Source: Prostheceraeus crozeri (lineage: Eukaryota > Platyhelminthes > Polycladida > Euryleptidae). From it: 64,000 bases of DNA. How positions within the stretch are numbered: the first letter of the stretch is position 1; each line of letters starts with the position of its first letter. Of this stretch, positions 38,582-51,486 are shown one piece after another. The notes under the pieces are model-generated. The model saw only the letters and a program-made list of their open reading frames with translations, was not told the origin of the DNA and ran no database searches. The stretch is taken from NCBI GenBank assembly GCA_907163375.1, contig CAJQUW010007530.1, positions 620,001 through 684,000 on the forward strand, in the 5' to 3' direction. A program made the translations under genes and the position numbers.

Positions 38582-38730
38582 AGTCAGTAAAAGACACCAT
38601 CACCCTTCATTCCACGACCGCACTCGCCTGACCCCGGAATCGAACCGAAGTTCGCGGTGGAGACGAGTTCGTACCCTCTTCACTAGGCCACGCTGACAGT
38701 GCGCGACGTGGTTGTCTTTTATTGACTTAA
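38582..38730 (-). repeat. tRNA-like SINE, family A, copy 2, bounded by short inverted repeats
   Basis: On the minus strand TGGCCTAGTGAAGAGGGTAC (A box) and GGTTCGATTCCGGGG (B box) are correctly spaced. The unit begins AGTCAGTAAAAGACACC and ends GTTGTCTTTTATTGACTT, so its outer 16 bases form an inverted repeat. The first copy is at 11,721. Confidence 0.7.
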
Positions 38731-39130
38731 TAGTGCCATTCATTCTCTTTTAGATTCAATGTTCTGCAACGACCTTAGTTGTCAAACAACGTAGCTACAA
38801 GTGCTCATTTATGTTTTAAATGATATGCTCTAATAATTTCAAGTGTGTTGGAAATTATTAGGTACTCTTACTGGAATTTATGGAACTCTTAATCATTAAA
38901 GATAGGATATCATTTACCCACCTTCTTTTGACAGACCTGGCAGTTCAATATCAGACAACAGATGGTACACTGCATTGTGTACTCTTGAATAAAATAACTC
39001 CTCTGTCTCCAGTCATGGGCGCATCCGGACTGAATTGAACATGTTATTGCCAGGCAGCTGCCATTGAAGCGTATTATTATTGTTTTGTGATCTCGTGCAA
39101 AGGAGATTTGAATTTAATTATTTTCTAAAG

Positions 39131-39200
39131 CAGGGATGTGGAGTCGGCGTACCTGAGTCCCATCATTTTGGCCGGAGTCCTATCAAGTGATAGACTAGCG
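39131..39200. mobile_element. Fragment of the CAGGGATG hAT-like family
   Basis: CAGGGATGTGGAGTCGG followed by CCGGAGTCCTATCAAGTGAT repeats the end of the element at 17,877-18,618. No matching right end was found nearby, so it is a solitary or decayed end. Confidence 0.5.
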
Positions 39201-41140
39201 GTTTCATAGTTACACGCTCTTGTGCTGTATGATATTATGTACAAAAGGCTAATTCCGTTCTGAAAATCTTTTCCCTCCTACGTCAGTAATTTGTATTTTA
39301 CTCACTAAAAGCCTCAATGCATTTCTTGATATCTCTTTGATTTTAAATGCACAGAAACACTGCTAGGCTAACAAACAGTGGAGAGCAGGGACATCAACAC
39401 TGAAGGTATCACAACGCTATTGTGAAATGTGACCATATAGCACTTTCCATGATTTTTATACTTTCAAAAAATCAAGATAATCACAACATAGTCATTGCAT
39501 CAATAAGTAAGTTGTCCACTCAAGTGATCGACTGATGGAGAAAACGATGAGAATTGCGTTATGATGTTTGCTGCATCACTGTCACACCTTAAATGCAAGG
39601 CCATGAGAGTCAGACACAATCACTGGAATTGATAAAAAATTAATGGTAGATCTCTCGAAATCTCTATGACATGTTCATAAGATTACACCATATTGTTAAG
39701 ATAGTTAATAAACGTTTTTTTGCTTCGAGAAAGTCGTGGCTACATTTAAACACTGATGAACTGCACATGAGCATATATTCGCACAATTGTGGAATATGCT
39801 TGTCCCATTTTTGTCGGCATCAACAAATCACTAGCAAAGAAGCTGAAAAGCAGTGACAGACGTGCTCATAAAATGATCGCGTGATGGAATACGCGAGTGT
39901 CGCTGTGTAAATGAACTGATCGTGCGTCGAAATAGACAGTCTTGATCTCTGCCGAAAGATAGAGAGCAGTGACAATCATATTCTGAGTGATATTATTCCC
40001 AACAGGCTTCTTCATACCGGATATCCTATTATTCCACTTTACCGAACTGTAAAGACCAAACAATCTTTAGTGAACTACACTGCACGCCTACAGAACAATT
40101 TATCATGAAATATTATCTACATACTGTAATTATATGACTTGTGAATGTCATGAGTTTTTGTGAATTTATATTATGTTACTTCTGATTATTATTACTTGAG
40201 AGATAGACACATTACTTACTTACTTATCATATGTTTAGAACCTCTGTCGTACCAAGTGCATTCACGTTACCGAATCTGCTGTGATCAGAATTCACATTTT
40301 CATGGGACGAATGTGTTTTATCGTGTCAGCCACATTCCGTTTAATTGTGTATATCTCCGTAAATGCATGTCATTCTCTGCAAATGTATTTCATTGCAATT
40401 CTTATTCTACCTTAATTCAAAGTAGTGTTTGCTTGGTCATTAAAATCTTGACATAAATGATACAGAGTAATACAATCTTGATAGTAGTGGAAACCTTTTG
40501 ATTCTTTCACTTCTCTGTCCTTGAGATGTTGCAAACTGGTTGACGCATCTGTTCACTTACGATCTCACTGTTGCTAAATTAAGTTCACTTTTCCTTCATC
40601 ACTGAGCTATTCATAACAAGAGCTGGTTAAACATTCCCCAAATGTACTGTTCAATTGCTCATAAAACATGACCGCATAGTTTCTTATTCTTTATCAATGT
40701 CATCGGCACTTCCTGTTCAAATAAATTACGAAATGTTGACTGTCATTAAGCAATGTTCCCTGAAATTGTCAGTTCAGATTTTTTGATGCTGTTTCTCGGC
40801 ATTGGTGGTTCCTAAATTCACTAAATTCATGTTTCATTTCTTGAATCTGAATAATATTGTGGACCGACTTCTTTTAAAGTTAATTATGATCATTGTCTTT
40901 GATTATGATATGTTGCTCTTTCACTCACATGTTGTTTGTGATATGATCACGCTTTAGAAAATACTCTTATTAATAAATGGTTGAGCATGAAAGCAATAGT
41001 AACCCATCGAATTGCTAATTTAGGAAATATTTCCTCTCCAAGGGTGTCATGACACTGAAGATTTTATAAAATACTATTCTTCCTTCAGTATTGCTGTCAT
41101 GATCTGTCAAATCCGTGTAAATGTCTCCAATTTATAAAAC
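39201..41140. other. No gene seen
   Basis: AT-rich sequence. Short open frames near 39,671 and 40,160 have no motif. Confidence 0.4.
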
Positions 41141-41240
41141 GAAGACAAGGTCAATAATAAAATGTATTGAATAGCTTTCGACTACGTCTTTGTCAATTCA
41201 ATAAAACAGCAACTACCTCTAGCAGAGCAATAAGAAAAGT
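41141..41240 (+). repeat. 100-bp repeat, inverted relative to 42,846-42,947
   Basis: GACAAGGTCAATAATAAA, GCTTTCGACTACGTCTTTGT and CAATTCAATAAAACAGCAAC appear here and, reversed, at 42,846-42,947. Confidence 0.7.
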
Positions 41241-42755
41241 TTGTCAACTCGAGTTCATTAAAAGAAGCAAAACTGCATGGACTTTAGGGATTTGATTAAT
41301 GATAAGTTGCTACTCTACTTAATATACTTGCTCCATGGCTACAGCAAGCCGTTTCAACTTTTCTCCAACAGGAAGTGTCTCTAAATTTATTAAAGAAAGG
41401 AATAAGAAAATTCGAGGCGAGCAACTGCATGTGCAAAGTTGAAGACAACCTGCATTTACCATAATATAAGCATGCATTTTTCGACATGCCTATTTGGAAG
41501 CGGATTATAAAAAGAAAATCATTTCATTTCCAGATGGCCCTTCTTTCGACATCTGCTCTATCGCGGTTATGCTGCTCCCGTCCTTCAACAATGTCAATCA
41601 TCTTCAATGGCGCACGACACATCACAACCAGCAACCAAAGGAATTACAACTACAAGCAATCAGTCCGAATTCAACTGGGGAAAGACGGTGGTATGTATTC
41701 GAAGATTTTTCTATTTGTTGAGAATCTTGTAATTATTCATTTTTGTGACATTCATGAAACTGAATTAGTTCCGTTTGGATTATCCAAAATCGAATAATTC
41801 TGAAGTATAGACTAGCAACTGAATTATCTAGTTTTTCCGAAGGAGTCATAGATAACAATTCAACAATTGAAATCTAGATCTCCTTGGTAACAATTGTGGT
41901 CATTTTGAAATCCTAGCAAGAAAAAAAATCTCATCAGGTTACTTGCAAAAGTAGTAGTATATAATTGCAAGGCATTCCTTCATCAAAGAAAATATTATGT
42001 CGAGGAAATATGGATCACGTTTCTTTTGCATGTCACGTCTCAATCTCATGCTGTATTCCGACATTGCCTGATGTTTCTCTGACAGATATTGGGTGCGAAT
42101 AAGAAACTTAATGTTTAATTAATCCTAGCTTCACTTCTTTCGGTTTGTTCAATATTGACTTGCCGACATACCTTGACGGGGTTTTTAACGCTCCATTGCT
42201 GGAGGAACCCCTCAGCAACTGTCGTCCACTTCTGCCGGTGCTTCTTCATATGTGCTTCTCTACTGCTGTTCATTTAAGTTAATGTCAACTTAACCAAACC
42301 ATTTCATGTTGCCCTTGACATTTATTTTTATATTTGTATTATACTAAAAATATAATAAAATTATATTTTTGATATTTATTTTTAATTATTTAAAAATATT
42401 TTTATATATATTTGAAATTTAGACAGAGGACAACATTTTGACGTTGGAAGGCGAGGGTTAATTCAGTGACTAGTAGGCTACTAGCATGCACTACAATGTG
42501 AAGACTAAGGTGTACCTTGTCAGTAAGATGTGATTGCTTGTACAATATGCTTGTGAGATTGCTTGTACCAATTGTTGACTTCAAGTGGTCCGCTTAGAGA
42601 GTTGTTTCTCTAATCCCAAGTCATGTAAAAATGATAAATATAGCATCGTTCATGGTGAATATAAAATCGAAGGTGCATCTCTTGTAGGCCTGTTTGTGTT
42701 CTGAAAATCATTGTATAGGCCCTATGACAATACGTACATGATTTTTCTAAAAAAA
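41241..42755. other. No gene seen; very AT-rich patch at 42,320-42,420
   Basis: A 100-base stretch with TATATTT/AAATATA runs lies at 42,320-42,420. No coding feature is supported. Open frames at 41,486-41,797 show no known motif. Confidence 0.4.
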
Positions 42756-42756
42756 A

Positions 42757-42947
42757 GACGTAAGTCAATGATAAATGTAATCGAAGAGCTTTCGAATTGG
42801 TCTTTGTCAATCCATTACAACAACAACTATCTGTAGTAGAGCATTATAAGAAGGTAGTTATAAGTTGTAGTTGCTGTTTTATTGAATTGACAAAGACGTA
42901 GTCGAAAGCTCTTCAATATAGTTTATTATTGACCTTGTCTTCTTTTT
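42757..42947. repeat. Palindromic repeat of about 190 bp
   Basis: The left half (GCTTTCGAATTGGTCTTTGT, near 42,790) pairs with the right half (ACAAAGACGTAGTCGAAAGC, near 42,890). The right half matches the single copy at 41,141, so this is a full foldback unit of which 41,141 is a half. Confidence 0.7.
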
Positions 42948-43399
42948 TTTAGAAAAATTAAGCAATTAAGTCAATGTTGAACCGAATTTATTACGTGTAT
43001 ACATTGACAATGTTCTATGTACGCTCAATTAGGGGTTATAAATCGATTAATTATGAAATTACCCAGCTGTGATTTACTTCCTCCGTATACCGCAATGCTA
43101 ATCTGGCGAACTTGAGTTTTTATAATGAAGCAAGTCCTCATTATGAACAGCAACAATAAAGCACGGAGTGTAATTTGGATTAACTGTTTCTTCTTCCTTC
43201 AGAACTCATTCCCACATGATAAATCAGTGTGACGCAGCACTAAATCAGAATCAAGTTACACCGCAACTGCTGATTATAGCAGTGTTTGACAACAGAAATC
43301 GATATGAAATGACGTAAATGATCGGCTGTACCACCCCTAATTGGTTTAGATACAGTATGCAGTTTCTCTATTTCCTCAATTACACGAGTATACAGACTA
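42948..43399. other. No gene seen
   Basis: No supported feature. Confidence 0.4.
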
Positions 43400-43590
43400 G
43401 CGGACCCCGTGGCACAGTGGTTAAGTGCTTGGCCTAGCGATCTTTTGGTCTAGAGGTCGAGCCCCGAGAGTGTCATTGGAAGTCGACAGGAAGGGTATCT
43501 GAACTAAAAGTATCACAAAGGTCCAGAAAATTCTTAATTTAATAGCATAGTTCAAGTCTTCGGTTTGCCTGAGTAGTGACGTTAAAGCTT
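43400..43590 (+). repeat. tRNA-derived SINE, family B, copy 1
   Basis: CCGTGGCACAGTGGTTAAGT (A box region) and GAGGTCGAGCCCC (B box), then GGAAGGGTATCTGAACTAAA. The copy at 58,463 shares all these blocks. The GGAAGGGCATCC-type core is found in SINEs of many marine animals. Confidence 0.75.
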
Positions 43591-45540
43591 CATAGTATAC
43601 AGCTCCATCAAAATTTCAGACCAGCAGTGGTCCACTTATCCGAACGATATACGTCGATGATAAAGAAAATATGTGGTATATTGTCCGATTAGCGGACTGG
43701 TTCTCTTATACGAAATATGACTCAAATAGCTAGGGAATCGATCGGGAGTAATGAAAGACAGTTCTTATCGAGCTGATCCACTGTATGGAGTCTACAGAAT
43801 ACCAGTATTTATTGAGATAGGTACAAAGCATGCAGTCCTGTGCGTTGTTAATTGTCTGTGAAATCCCTAGCGACATGAATGTTGATGGCTCAATCAAATC
43901 GCGCGGTTATGTTGTTCTGCAATGTGACGCTTAACTGGTCCACATGACTTTTTTCAAAATTGACGCTTCAATAGTTTGATGCTTTACTTGAGAATTTTCA
44001 ATTTCAAATATCATTTTGCATTCTATGTCGAGTTTAGGTAATAATAATTTGACCAATTTTCCACTTTGTGTTGATTTTGTTCTAATATTCATTTTCATTA
44101 CCTACATTTTGAATCTTAACTATTTATCACCCCGCAATTAAACAGTCACTTTAAATCTTAAAAATTGGCAGCAACACAAACTCCAGAATGGAAGTTAAGC
44201 TCCATGTCATACACAATAGTGGCAAATAAATCTCACGCATTTTCACTTAAATAGACTGAATTTTCACCTGTCAACGCCTGTATCATTGGGCTAGATTCAG
44301 TCACATGTGTAAATCTAAGGTGTTAATTGGCCACATTTGCCCCTACTTACATGTAGTTACCCCCCGCATGTGCCACGACCTTGAGTCAATTTCTATTCTA
44401 GTCAACTTCAGATAAACAATCTATTTCTATGCTTGAAATACTTGTCATTCACACGTTGCGCGAAAGCATGCATCTATACAGAGGAAAGCATGTTGTACCA
44501 ATATGTAAATACGGAGATGATTATAAAAAACGGACCACCTATATTCCGCTAAATTCAATCGACTCTCGTGCTTTCCATTCATGTTGCACAACAGCGTGCC
44601 ATGCATTATTCGAGAGCTTGTATTCTCAGCTTTAAAATGAGCTATGATGGATTTGTATCTGTCATTGCATTTGCTGAGCTCCCTTTTGATTTGCTGGTCA
44701 TCAAAATTGATGAGCTAGTAGATAATGAGTGATGCAGTTAACACAAGGTTATGACTCTTTTGACTAGAAATGTTATATTCTCACTTTTTCATCGAAAGTG
44801 TTCATGTTTGATATCTTCAGAATCCTTGCGATGTAAGAACTGCGAATATTTAAGTTTTATTGAAATAAGTTCAATAGTTCTTTTTCAAACTTCTTAAAAA
44901 ACATTTTTTCACATTGCAGCAAAAGTACACGAAAACAATGTTAAGTGAACGAATGTTCAAAACAAAACAATTATCGAAGGAATGTCTTTGTTATGTCACA
45001 GCGACTGCAGATTGTTTACCTTGATTGTTTGTGTACTTTTGTGCGACCTTGAATGACCTCGAAAACTTCGATTACTATCATCGACCATTGACATCATTTG
45101 GCTTTGCATATACCGGTAGCTAAAGTATGGTGCATGTATTCAGTGGATTATAGAGGAACACGTAGCTGTGTAATGCATTATAATCATTATTGGATTATGA
45201 AGCCAGATTTTCATGCTTATTAGATCTATTCTTTTTTCTGGCATCTGTCAATGCTAGAATGTTCTCTTGCTTTCATATTGAAGGAATTGAGGACTTTTTT
45301 CAAGAACATAAAAAGCAGAATCAGAGATAGTGTTGGTGTTACCTAATTATAAATTGAAATCAAATGTTCAGCACATGAGTAGTGAGTGATACTCTCACAA
45401 TCACATCCAATAATGAATGATTCTGTACATGATTAAATACTAGGCTTCATTTTGCTTTAGAACTTACATATCCTGTATGTTATTAGCTGTAGGAAATCTT
45501 GTATTTTGCAATTGTTAGGCAACTTTAAAGCATTTCGAAG
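43591..45540. other. No gene seen
   Basis: AT-rich sequence; the open frame at 44,429-44,635 has no known motif. Confidence 0.4.
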
Positions 45541-46189
45541 TGTGTGAAGTTATCGGAGCCACCCAGTGGAACCAATTTCGCACCCTCGGTGATAAGCGCA
45601 GTATATCAATTGTATTTCATGGATCTGTATGAAAATTTCGCAGCATTGAAAACATCGTAAGTGTAAAATATCGTATATGAAAACATCGTAGAATTGAAAT
45701 ATCGTAACAAAAGCATCGTAAATATATTTGAATAGTCTACATACAGAAAGATGAAAATGATGATATGTATGTTTCCCTCGTAATTAATGATGATATCTCG
45801 CAACAGCCCTTCTAAACTCTTCCACTGATTTGAACAGAGTCTCTCTTCTATATTTAGTATAGATATATTCTATAAATCTTCTTGGAATAGCGTCTTCCTT
45901 TGAAAAATCATCCACGATATTTTTACTGTACGATGTTTCCACTGAAAACCGTGTTTTATCACTACCTGATCCAGTGTGTTGCGCTGATCACAAAAACATG
46001 CGTCATTTTTCATAACGCAGTTTGTAAACGGATATCTGCGTGAGATCTAAAGAATCTAAGAAATTCTTAGGATTAAAATATGGCTCTGCTATCGTCTTAA
46101 TCTGACAACAGAAAAGAGAAATTTGGATTTTCAGTTAAAACTGCATTGTTATGACAAATGAAGCATATATTTATGATTATTACAACAAA

Positions 46190-46310
46190 TTGGTATCACT
46201 TTTATCTTTAAGCTTGAATTTCTCAAAAAGACTGAATTTGTGGCAACTGACCTCAGATTCCTGATCAGGAGGCTGAAATTGATAAAGAACAAATTGCTTC
46301 GAAAACGAAT
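46190..46310 (-). repeat. Copy of the GTGTGAAGTT repeat family (reverse)
   Basis: On the minus strand TTCGAAGCAA, TTTATCAATTTCAGCCTCCT and AAAGATAAAAGTG match the copies at 13,190 and 13,500. Confidence 0.6.
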
Positions 46311-46341
46311 TATTTTTGCGCAGCTGCAACCAATGAACAGA

Positions 46342-46760
46342 CATAATAAGCTCATACGCTGACAATGACAAACAACGATTCAAAGAAAACAATAACAATT
46401 ATAAAAAACAATTATTCGAATACTTTTAAGAAAAGAGATTTCCCATTAAGATCTACGGTTTGATTTAATCTAGGAGTTTTATTATTTATTAACAACGCTT
46501 GTACTATACGAGTTTCAAATTCACTACCTCCTGTGTATTTAACAGAAAAACAATTATTAATGTCATTGCTACAGTTTGGACATATGGCCAGATGGCTACT
46601 TACGGCTGAGTTACCTCCGCCGAGTATATGTTGCTTATAGCAACATATAGGAGGACAATATATATATGTCAAACTGTAATAATGACATTAATAATTGTTT
46701 TTCTGTTAAATACACAAGACGTAGTGAATTTGAAACTCGTATAGTTGAAGCGTTGTTAAT
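46342..46760. repeat. Left arm and hairpin of the palindrome
   Basis: 46,488-46,577 pairs with 46,665-46,760 (AACAACGCTTGTACTATACG against its reverse), leaving a loop of about 87 bases. The outer part 46,342-46,487 pairs with 48,421-48,565 beyond the Tc1 element. Before the insertion this was one palindrome with arms of about 235 bp. Confidence 0.8.
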
Positions 46761-46761
46761 A

Positions 46762-48418
46762 CAGATTGTTTCATAAAAAATGGATCACCCTTAAACATCG
46801 CCTTAACTTCAAATTTGTCTAACTACGCCAAACTTGAACGAATTTCTCTGAAATTTGGAAGATATGTCAGTTGTGCTTACTAATATCATTGTTGGAAATT
46901 TCAAGCATGAATATTGAGTTGTTTTCCTGTTATAGATAAAAAAAGTAGTAGATAATTTGATCTTCATTTAGCAATGTTACACAAAATCATACCTCACTCT
47001 TATAAAATTACATTTGTTTCCTTTGTTATGTAATATGTTGTTCTACAAGCCAAAAGCTATCAAGCAAAACAAAAATAAAGAAAATCGGTCAATCAGAGCC
47101 AGTATAGCACCATTATTCATCAACAATAATGTAACTGCTACATGTGATTAACTGGACTTCATGTTCCATAGCTTCCTGACTTCGTTGCGGTGGTGTTGGC
47201 AGCACTCCTGATTGCTTTCAGCTAGAAATCTATCTCTTACCGGTTGAAAACAATACAAAGCACAAATGAACAATAACGAGATCGCATTCCCAAAAGGCAA
47301 AGTGTCAGCCTTGCTAGAACTAGGGTTTTCTTTGCGAGCTACAAGCAAGCGACTAAATGTCCCTTACACAAATGTGCATCGATGGCATAATGATGATTTT
47401 CGACTCTGTCGTAAAGAGGGCTATGGCCGTCCACGCAAAACATCCAAACGTAGAGACCGCCTAATTTTGAGATTTGTTAAAGTTGATCCAAGTCTCTCGT
47501 TAACTGAGATGGCTGCACTAGTCTCGTCTATTTCTAAGTCCACTATTCGTAGAAAACTTATTGAGTCGAATTTCAAGAGCTGTAAGAGGCCCTCTCAGAT
47601 CGAATTATCAGATCAGCATACAAAAAGACGTCTCAGATGGGCAATGAGTCATTGTCACTGGCGAAATCAATGGGATCGGGTTGTCTGGTCTGATGAGGCA
47701 TCAGTTCATCTGAAGGATAGTGATGGTCGATTGAGATTATGGATAAAATCTGATCAGGAAATTCCGAGACATTTACATCGTCCCCGGGTACAAGGTGGTG
47801 CGACGCTACTGATTTGGGCTGGCATTTGGACCAATGGCCGCTCTGAACTTCACATACAGCAAGGAACCATGAATTCTGAACGCTATGTGAATGTTTTGCG
47901 AATGAACATTGGCCAAATGACAGATCAACTTGGTGATCCATCGACTTGGTTATTTATGGATGATAATGCTACGTGTCACAGGAGTAGTAGAGTCAACTTA
48001 TGCAAGTCTCAATTAGGGCTTAGGACATTATCTTGGCCAGCTCGCTCTCCTGATCTGAATCCCATAGAAAATGTATGGAGTATTCTAAAACGTAACGTTC
48101 GTCGTTCACTGCTACCTACAGATGGCGTATCACAACTTACGTCACTGTTAAAAAGAGAGTGGAGAAAGTTAGATCAGTCAAAAATCAACGATATCATCGA
48201 ATCAATGCCTAGACGAATTGGTAATGTCATTGACAATAAGGGTAGGGCCACAAAGTATTAGCTTCTTAAGAACCGTTACTGTATCATAGCTTATCAGATT
48301 ATATAAGGACATTTAAATATATTAGGGACATGAAATAACATGAAAAATGCTTTCTGTATCATACTTATGTTTTATTTAGTCAAATTTTAGGATGATCCAC
48401 TTTTTATGAAACGGACTG
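46762..48418 (+). mobile_element. Tc1-like DNA transposon, apparently complete, in a TA site
   Basis: Terminal inverted repeats of about 29 bp: CAGATTGTTTCATAAAAAAT at the left, CAGTCCGTTTCATAAAAAGT (reversed) at the right, both continuing GGATCA. TA flanks both ends (46,760-46,761 and 48,419-48,420). Length 1,657 bp, usual for Tc1/mariner. One open transposase gene lies inside. Confidence 0.92.
47266..48261 (+). CDS. Tc1-like transposase (DD34E)
   Basis: The 331-residue protein starts at an ATG at 47,266. Residues 10-45 form the first helix-turn-helix (LLELGFSLRATSKRLNVPYT), with a GRPRK motif at 54-58 between the two DNA-binding parts and a second helix-turn-helix to about 110. The catalytic residues are Asp143 (WSDEASV), Asp233 (MDDNATCH) and Glu268 (SPDLNPIENVW), giving DD34E spacing. 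The C-terminus is complete. It cuts and pastes the element at TA sites. The full open frame suggests recent activity or a young copy. Confidence 0.93.
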   Translation: MNNNEIAFPKGKVSALLELGFSLRATSKRLNVPYTNVHRWHNDDFRLCRKEGYGRPRKTSKRRDRLILRFVKVDPSLSLTEMAALVSSISKSTIRRKLIESNFKSCKRPSQIELSDQHTKRRLRWAMSHCHWRNQWDRVVWSDEASVHLKDSDGRLRLWIKSDQEIPRHLHRPRVQGGATLLIWAGIWTNGRSELHIQQGTMNSERYVNVLRMNIGQMTDQLGDPSTWLFMDDNATCHRSSRVNLCKSQLGLRTLSWPARSPDLNPIENVWSILKRNVRRSLLPTDGVSQLTSLLKREWRKLDQSKINDIIESMPRRIGNVIDNKGRATKY

Positions 48419-48420
48419 TA

Positions 48421-48565
48421 AATGATAAAACTCCTAGATTAAATCAAACCCTAGGTCATAATGGCAAATCTCTTTTCTTAAAAGTATTCGAATAATTGTT
48501 TTTTATAATTGTTATTGTTTTCCTTGAATCGTTGTTTGTCATTGTCAGCGTATGAGCTTATTATG
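48421..48565. repeat. Right arm of the palindrome
   Basis: Reverse of 46,342-46,487, from AATGATAAAACTCCTAGATT to GTATGAGCTTATTATG. It begins at the TA duplication of the Tc1-like insertion. Confidence 0.8.
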
Positions 48566-48635
48566 CTTCGAATACAATCACACTGCCCTAAAAAATGGTT
48601 CCGCTGGGTGATTCCGTCCAACTTCACTCACGTGA

Positions 48636-51486
48636 ATTTCGTCGCAAATTGACGGCAAACCCGAAATTTTTAGATAATTTCATTCAGACTGCAATGAATT
48701 TTCAAGCAATAGGCTCGAAATTGTAAGAAGTTTCGCGGTTAATCTGGCGAGCATACCCTGTAAGTGCTACATCAAAATGTTTGGAAATCGATGGATGTGA
48801 AGTAGAAACTGTATTAAATGACATAATTCTTTTATTGAGCAAAATGTTTTGCTTTCAAGTTGAAATGCACGACTACGGGAAAACCAGTTACCTGGCCGAC
48901 ATGTATCATTTGCTTTTCGTAAACACATTCAATGCTAATCAGTTCTAAGAAGCTTGAGTCGGGAAATTTGATGATTAAATGCAATATCGACCATCTGCCT
49001 TGAGGTAAAATCGATAGAACCCTGCCGCTCCCTGCTCTTCGTAAGCGAAACACTCGTGGGGAGATGCGAAGTTGTCTGCTCGTTCATTATTGTCTGCTTC
49101 CTGCTTTCGTAAGAGAAATTCGACAGTTTTAGCATAAAGATACAACATTAGTTTGAAAAATCATTATCAGATATCAGCTGGGGAATAAAAGATGTTATTA
49201 TTTACGTTGTAATTCCCATATGTAATCCTTTGCCATTACTTAATCATTTATTCCGAATTCAGATGTTACGTGGATAATTTTCACTGTTTGCGTGGATAGA
49301 TTTGCGAGATATTTTTCACGTTAAAAGGAAAGCAAAATATAAGAAGCAAAAAGTTTATTTAAAAACTTTCGACAATATAACATTAACATGGATTTTTGAG
49401 GGCAACAATGTAGGACATTTGAGGGCGCGTAGGCGCCTGAAAGTGTCCTACATTGTTGCCCGAAAAAAGCTATGTTAATAATACTGTGCGTAATTGAAAT
49501 GAACTGGGCAGCAATGCTATGAGTACACATGTAGATATACACTGATTGAAATTTTAAAAGTATCTTTCACATGCATAGATAGAGATATCTTCCATCCACA
49601 TTCCACATTGTACCATAGCTCAATTACGTACAACAGTCTTTCAACAGGAGGATATTTATTCTCAAAAAAGAATCTTGCAAAATGATGAAAATCAGAGATG
49701 CAGATATACAAGGTTATGAACATTAATGAATGAATATGGCAGACCTATAGTTAGTGACTTGCAAGCTCATCTGAACACGATTGAAGGACACTTTTAAAGC
49801 TTGGAGCACTGTTTATTAGTTTACATGCGTATCGCATGTCATCTTTTTGAAAAATCCTGAAAAACAATGAAACATGTTGATATCAAAAGGCTTCAATGAA
49901 TTATAGTTTCTTCAAACAAGCTATGGTTTATTGTTTCTAAGCGTGTCCACAGCAGATTCCACTAGGTTTTCTTATTGCTATTTTTCTGGGGTCATTGATC
50001 TTCTCTAAGATATGCGCGTGTTTATGGGATTCTTCATCACGGAATCGCACACACACACGCAAACTGGCTGCCAGGACACCTGATCGACGTCTCCAGCAGG
50101 GCTTATTAAAATTACATTGCGTTGCAGCTAGTTGCTATTAATTGATTGGTGTTATCAAGAAATTACAATTGATTGATTTGTTTTGTTATGAGGAAATTAT
50201 TTCGTTGACTTATTTACTTGCAATGCCGTCACGACTTACATCGTAGGAAAAAGTTTCCCACTTTCGGTGATTTATTTCGATACTAAGCTTACTAAACATG
50301 TCTTAGCCACAACTGATCGTTTTCAGTATTACAATCAGGGACTATTTTGTGTATAATGTTTTTAGTACAGTGGTCCCCGTTACAACGACCACTGAAGGCA
50401 GCAAGGAAAAGTAGCCGTTATAGGGGGATGGTCGCTCTAGGGGAGGATGTTTTTTCGGCATATATGCAGCCTCTACAATCCAACATGTATCTCGAGCACC
50501 GACATTTCATCTCAATAGAAAGTGATTATGCAGGACTATATACCTATTCATTTTTTTTTCGAAGTCGAACATTTTTGAAATTAAAATTCTTAGAATTAGG
50601 CCTACATAGGTAAACATGGGTATAGTTGTATAATGTTGGATATGAATGCTGTGTTGCTTATATGTATCGTAGATTTTAAAAATATATCAAAAGATATACC
50701 AGGCCACAAGTTCTTCGTGACTTTTTCTAACAACAATGATTGGCAAAATGTAATGTTCGTTTGCCAGTCAGTGCTTTTTTTAAAGCGACACACATTAATT
50801 CTTTCATTCAACGGTTAGTAAGTATGCCCTGTTTCTTTATCTCAATTCTCTAACTTTTAATAATTTTTAGAGCTGTATCTTGTACTCTGTTATATGCTCG
50901 TGTGATTATTCATTCACTTTTTCAATAATTGATTATCGCCATAAGTATGATACTTGAACTTAAGTCTGCAATAAAATTTTATCAATATTCACATCTATTT
51001 AAAAAGATAGTTATATGTATATCATGTAATGGGTCTACTTAAGTCACTATCCCAATTGATAATAAGCTATTATGCGACTTGTAAAGTATATACATGAAGG
51101 TCCATGTTGCCTAATTCTTTAATTGAAACAACAGTGGAAAATTCAAAATCAAAAATTCGTCTTTTCAAACAATGTTGATAATAGTTATTTACGCAACCAT
51201 TGCATGATTGCTTCTTTATAGAATTCCACGAGTTAGATATCTTAGATGCCGGAACCCGTAGGGTGAGGGCTATTTAAATCTAACGAGTTCAAATGCTATG
51301 ATGAAGCAATCTCATGCAAGAATTGTACAGAGCATAGACTATGCATAGAGAATCTTGCTTTGCAACGAGTTTTTGAATAGAAATTTAGCTTGATCAATCA
51401 TGTAAATATCTACTCCCAGATCTAATCTATACTAAGGCAGGACAAGATCACTCTTGTACCATAGTTACGAGTTATTCTTATATATG
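48636..51486. other. No gene seen; short hairpin and a transposon-like end
   Basis: CAACAATGTAGGACA near 49,404 is reversed at 49,445-49,460, a hairpin around GAGGGCGCGTAGGCGCC. A CAGTGGTCCCCGTTACAACG segment at about 50,369 resembles the end of a pogo-like element, but its partner was not found. No coding gene. Confidence 0.4.

Larger units (their letters stand above)
45541..48635. mobile_element. Large foldback element with nested insertions
   Basis: Outer ends GTGTGAAGTTATCGGAGCC (45,542) and, reversed, GAGTGAAGTTGGACGGAATC (48,605-48,630) match the repeat family at 13,135-13,624. Within lie long inverted arms (46,342-46,577 against 46,665-46,760 plus 48,421-48,565) and a Tc1-like transposon placed in the right arm. 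Confidence 0.6.

Noticed and set aside
41486-41797. Mitochondrial-targeted-looking short protein (MPIWKRIIKRKS...)
   Set aside because: Two overlapping plus-strand frames and no family motif; likely chance.
50369-50460. A pogo-like element end (CAGTGGTCCCCGTTACAACG)
   Set aside because: Only one end was found; not enough to define an element.
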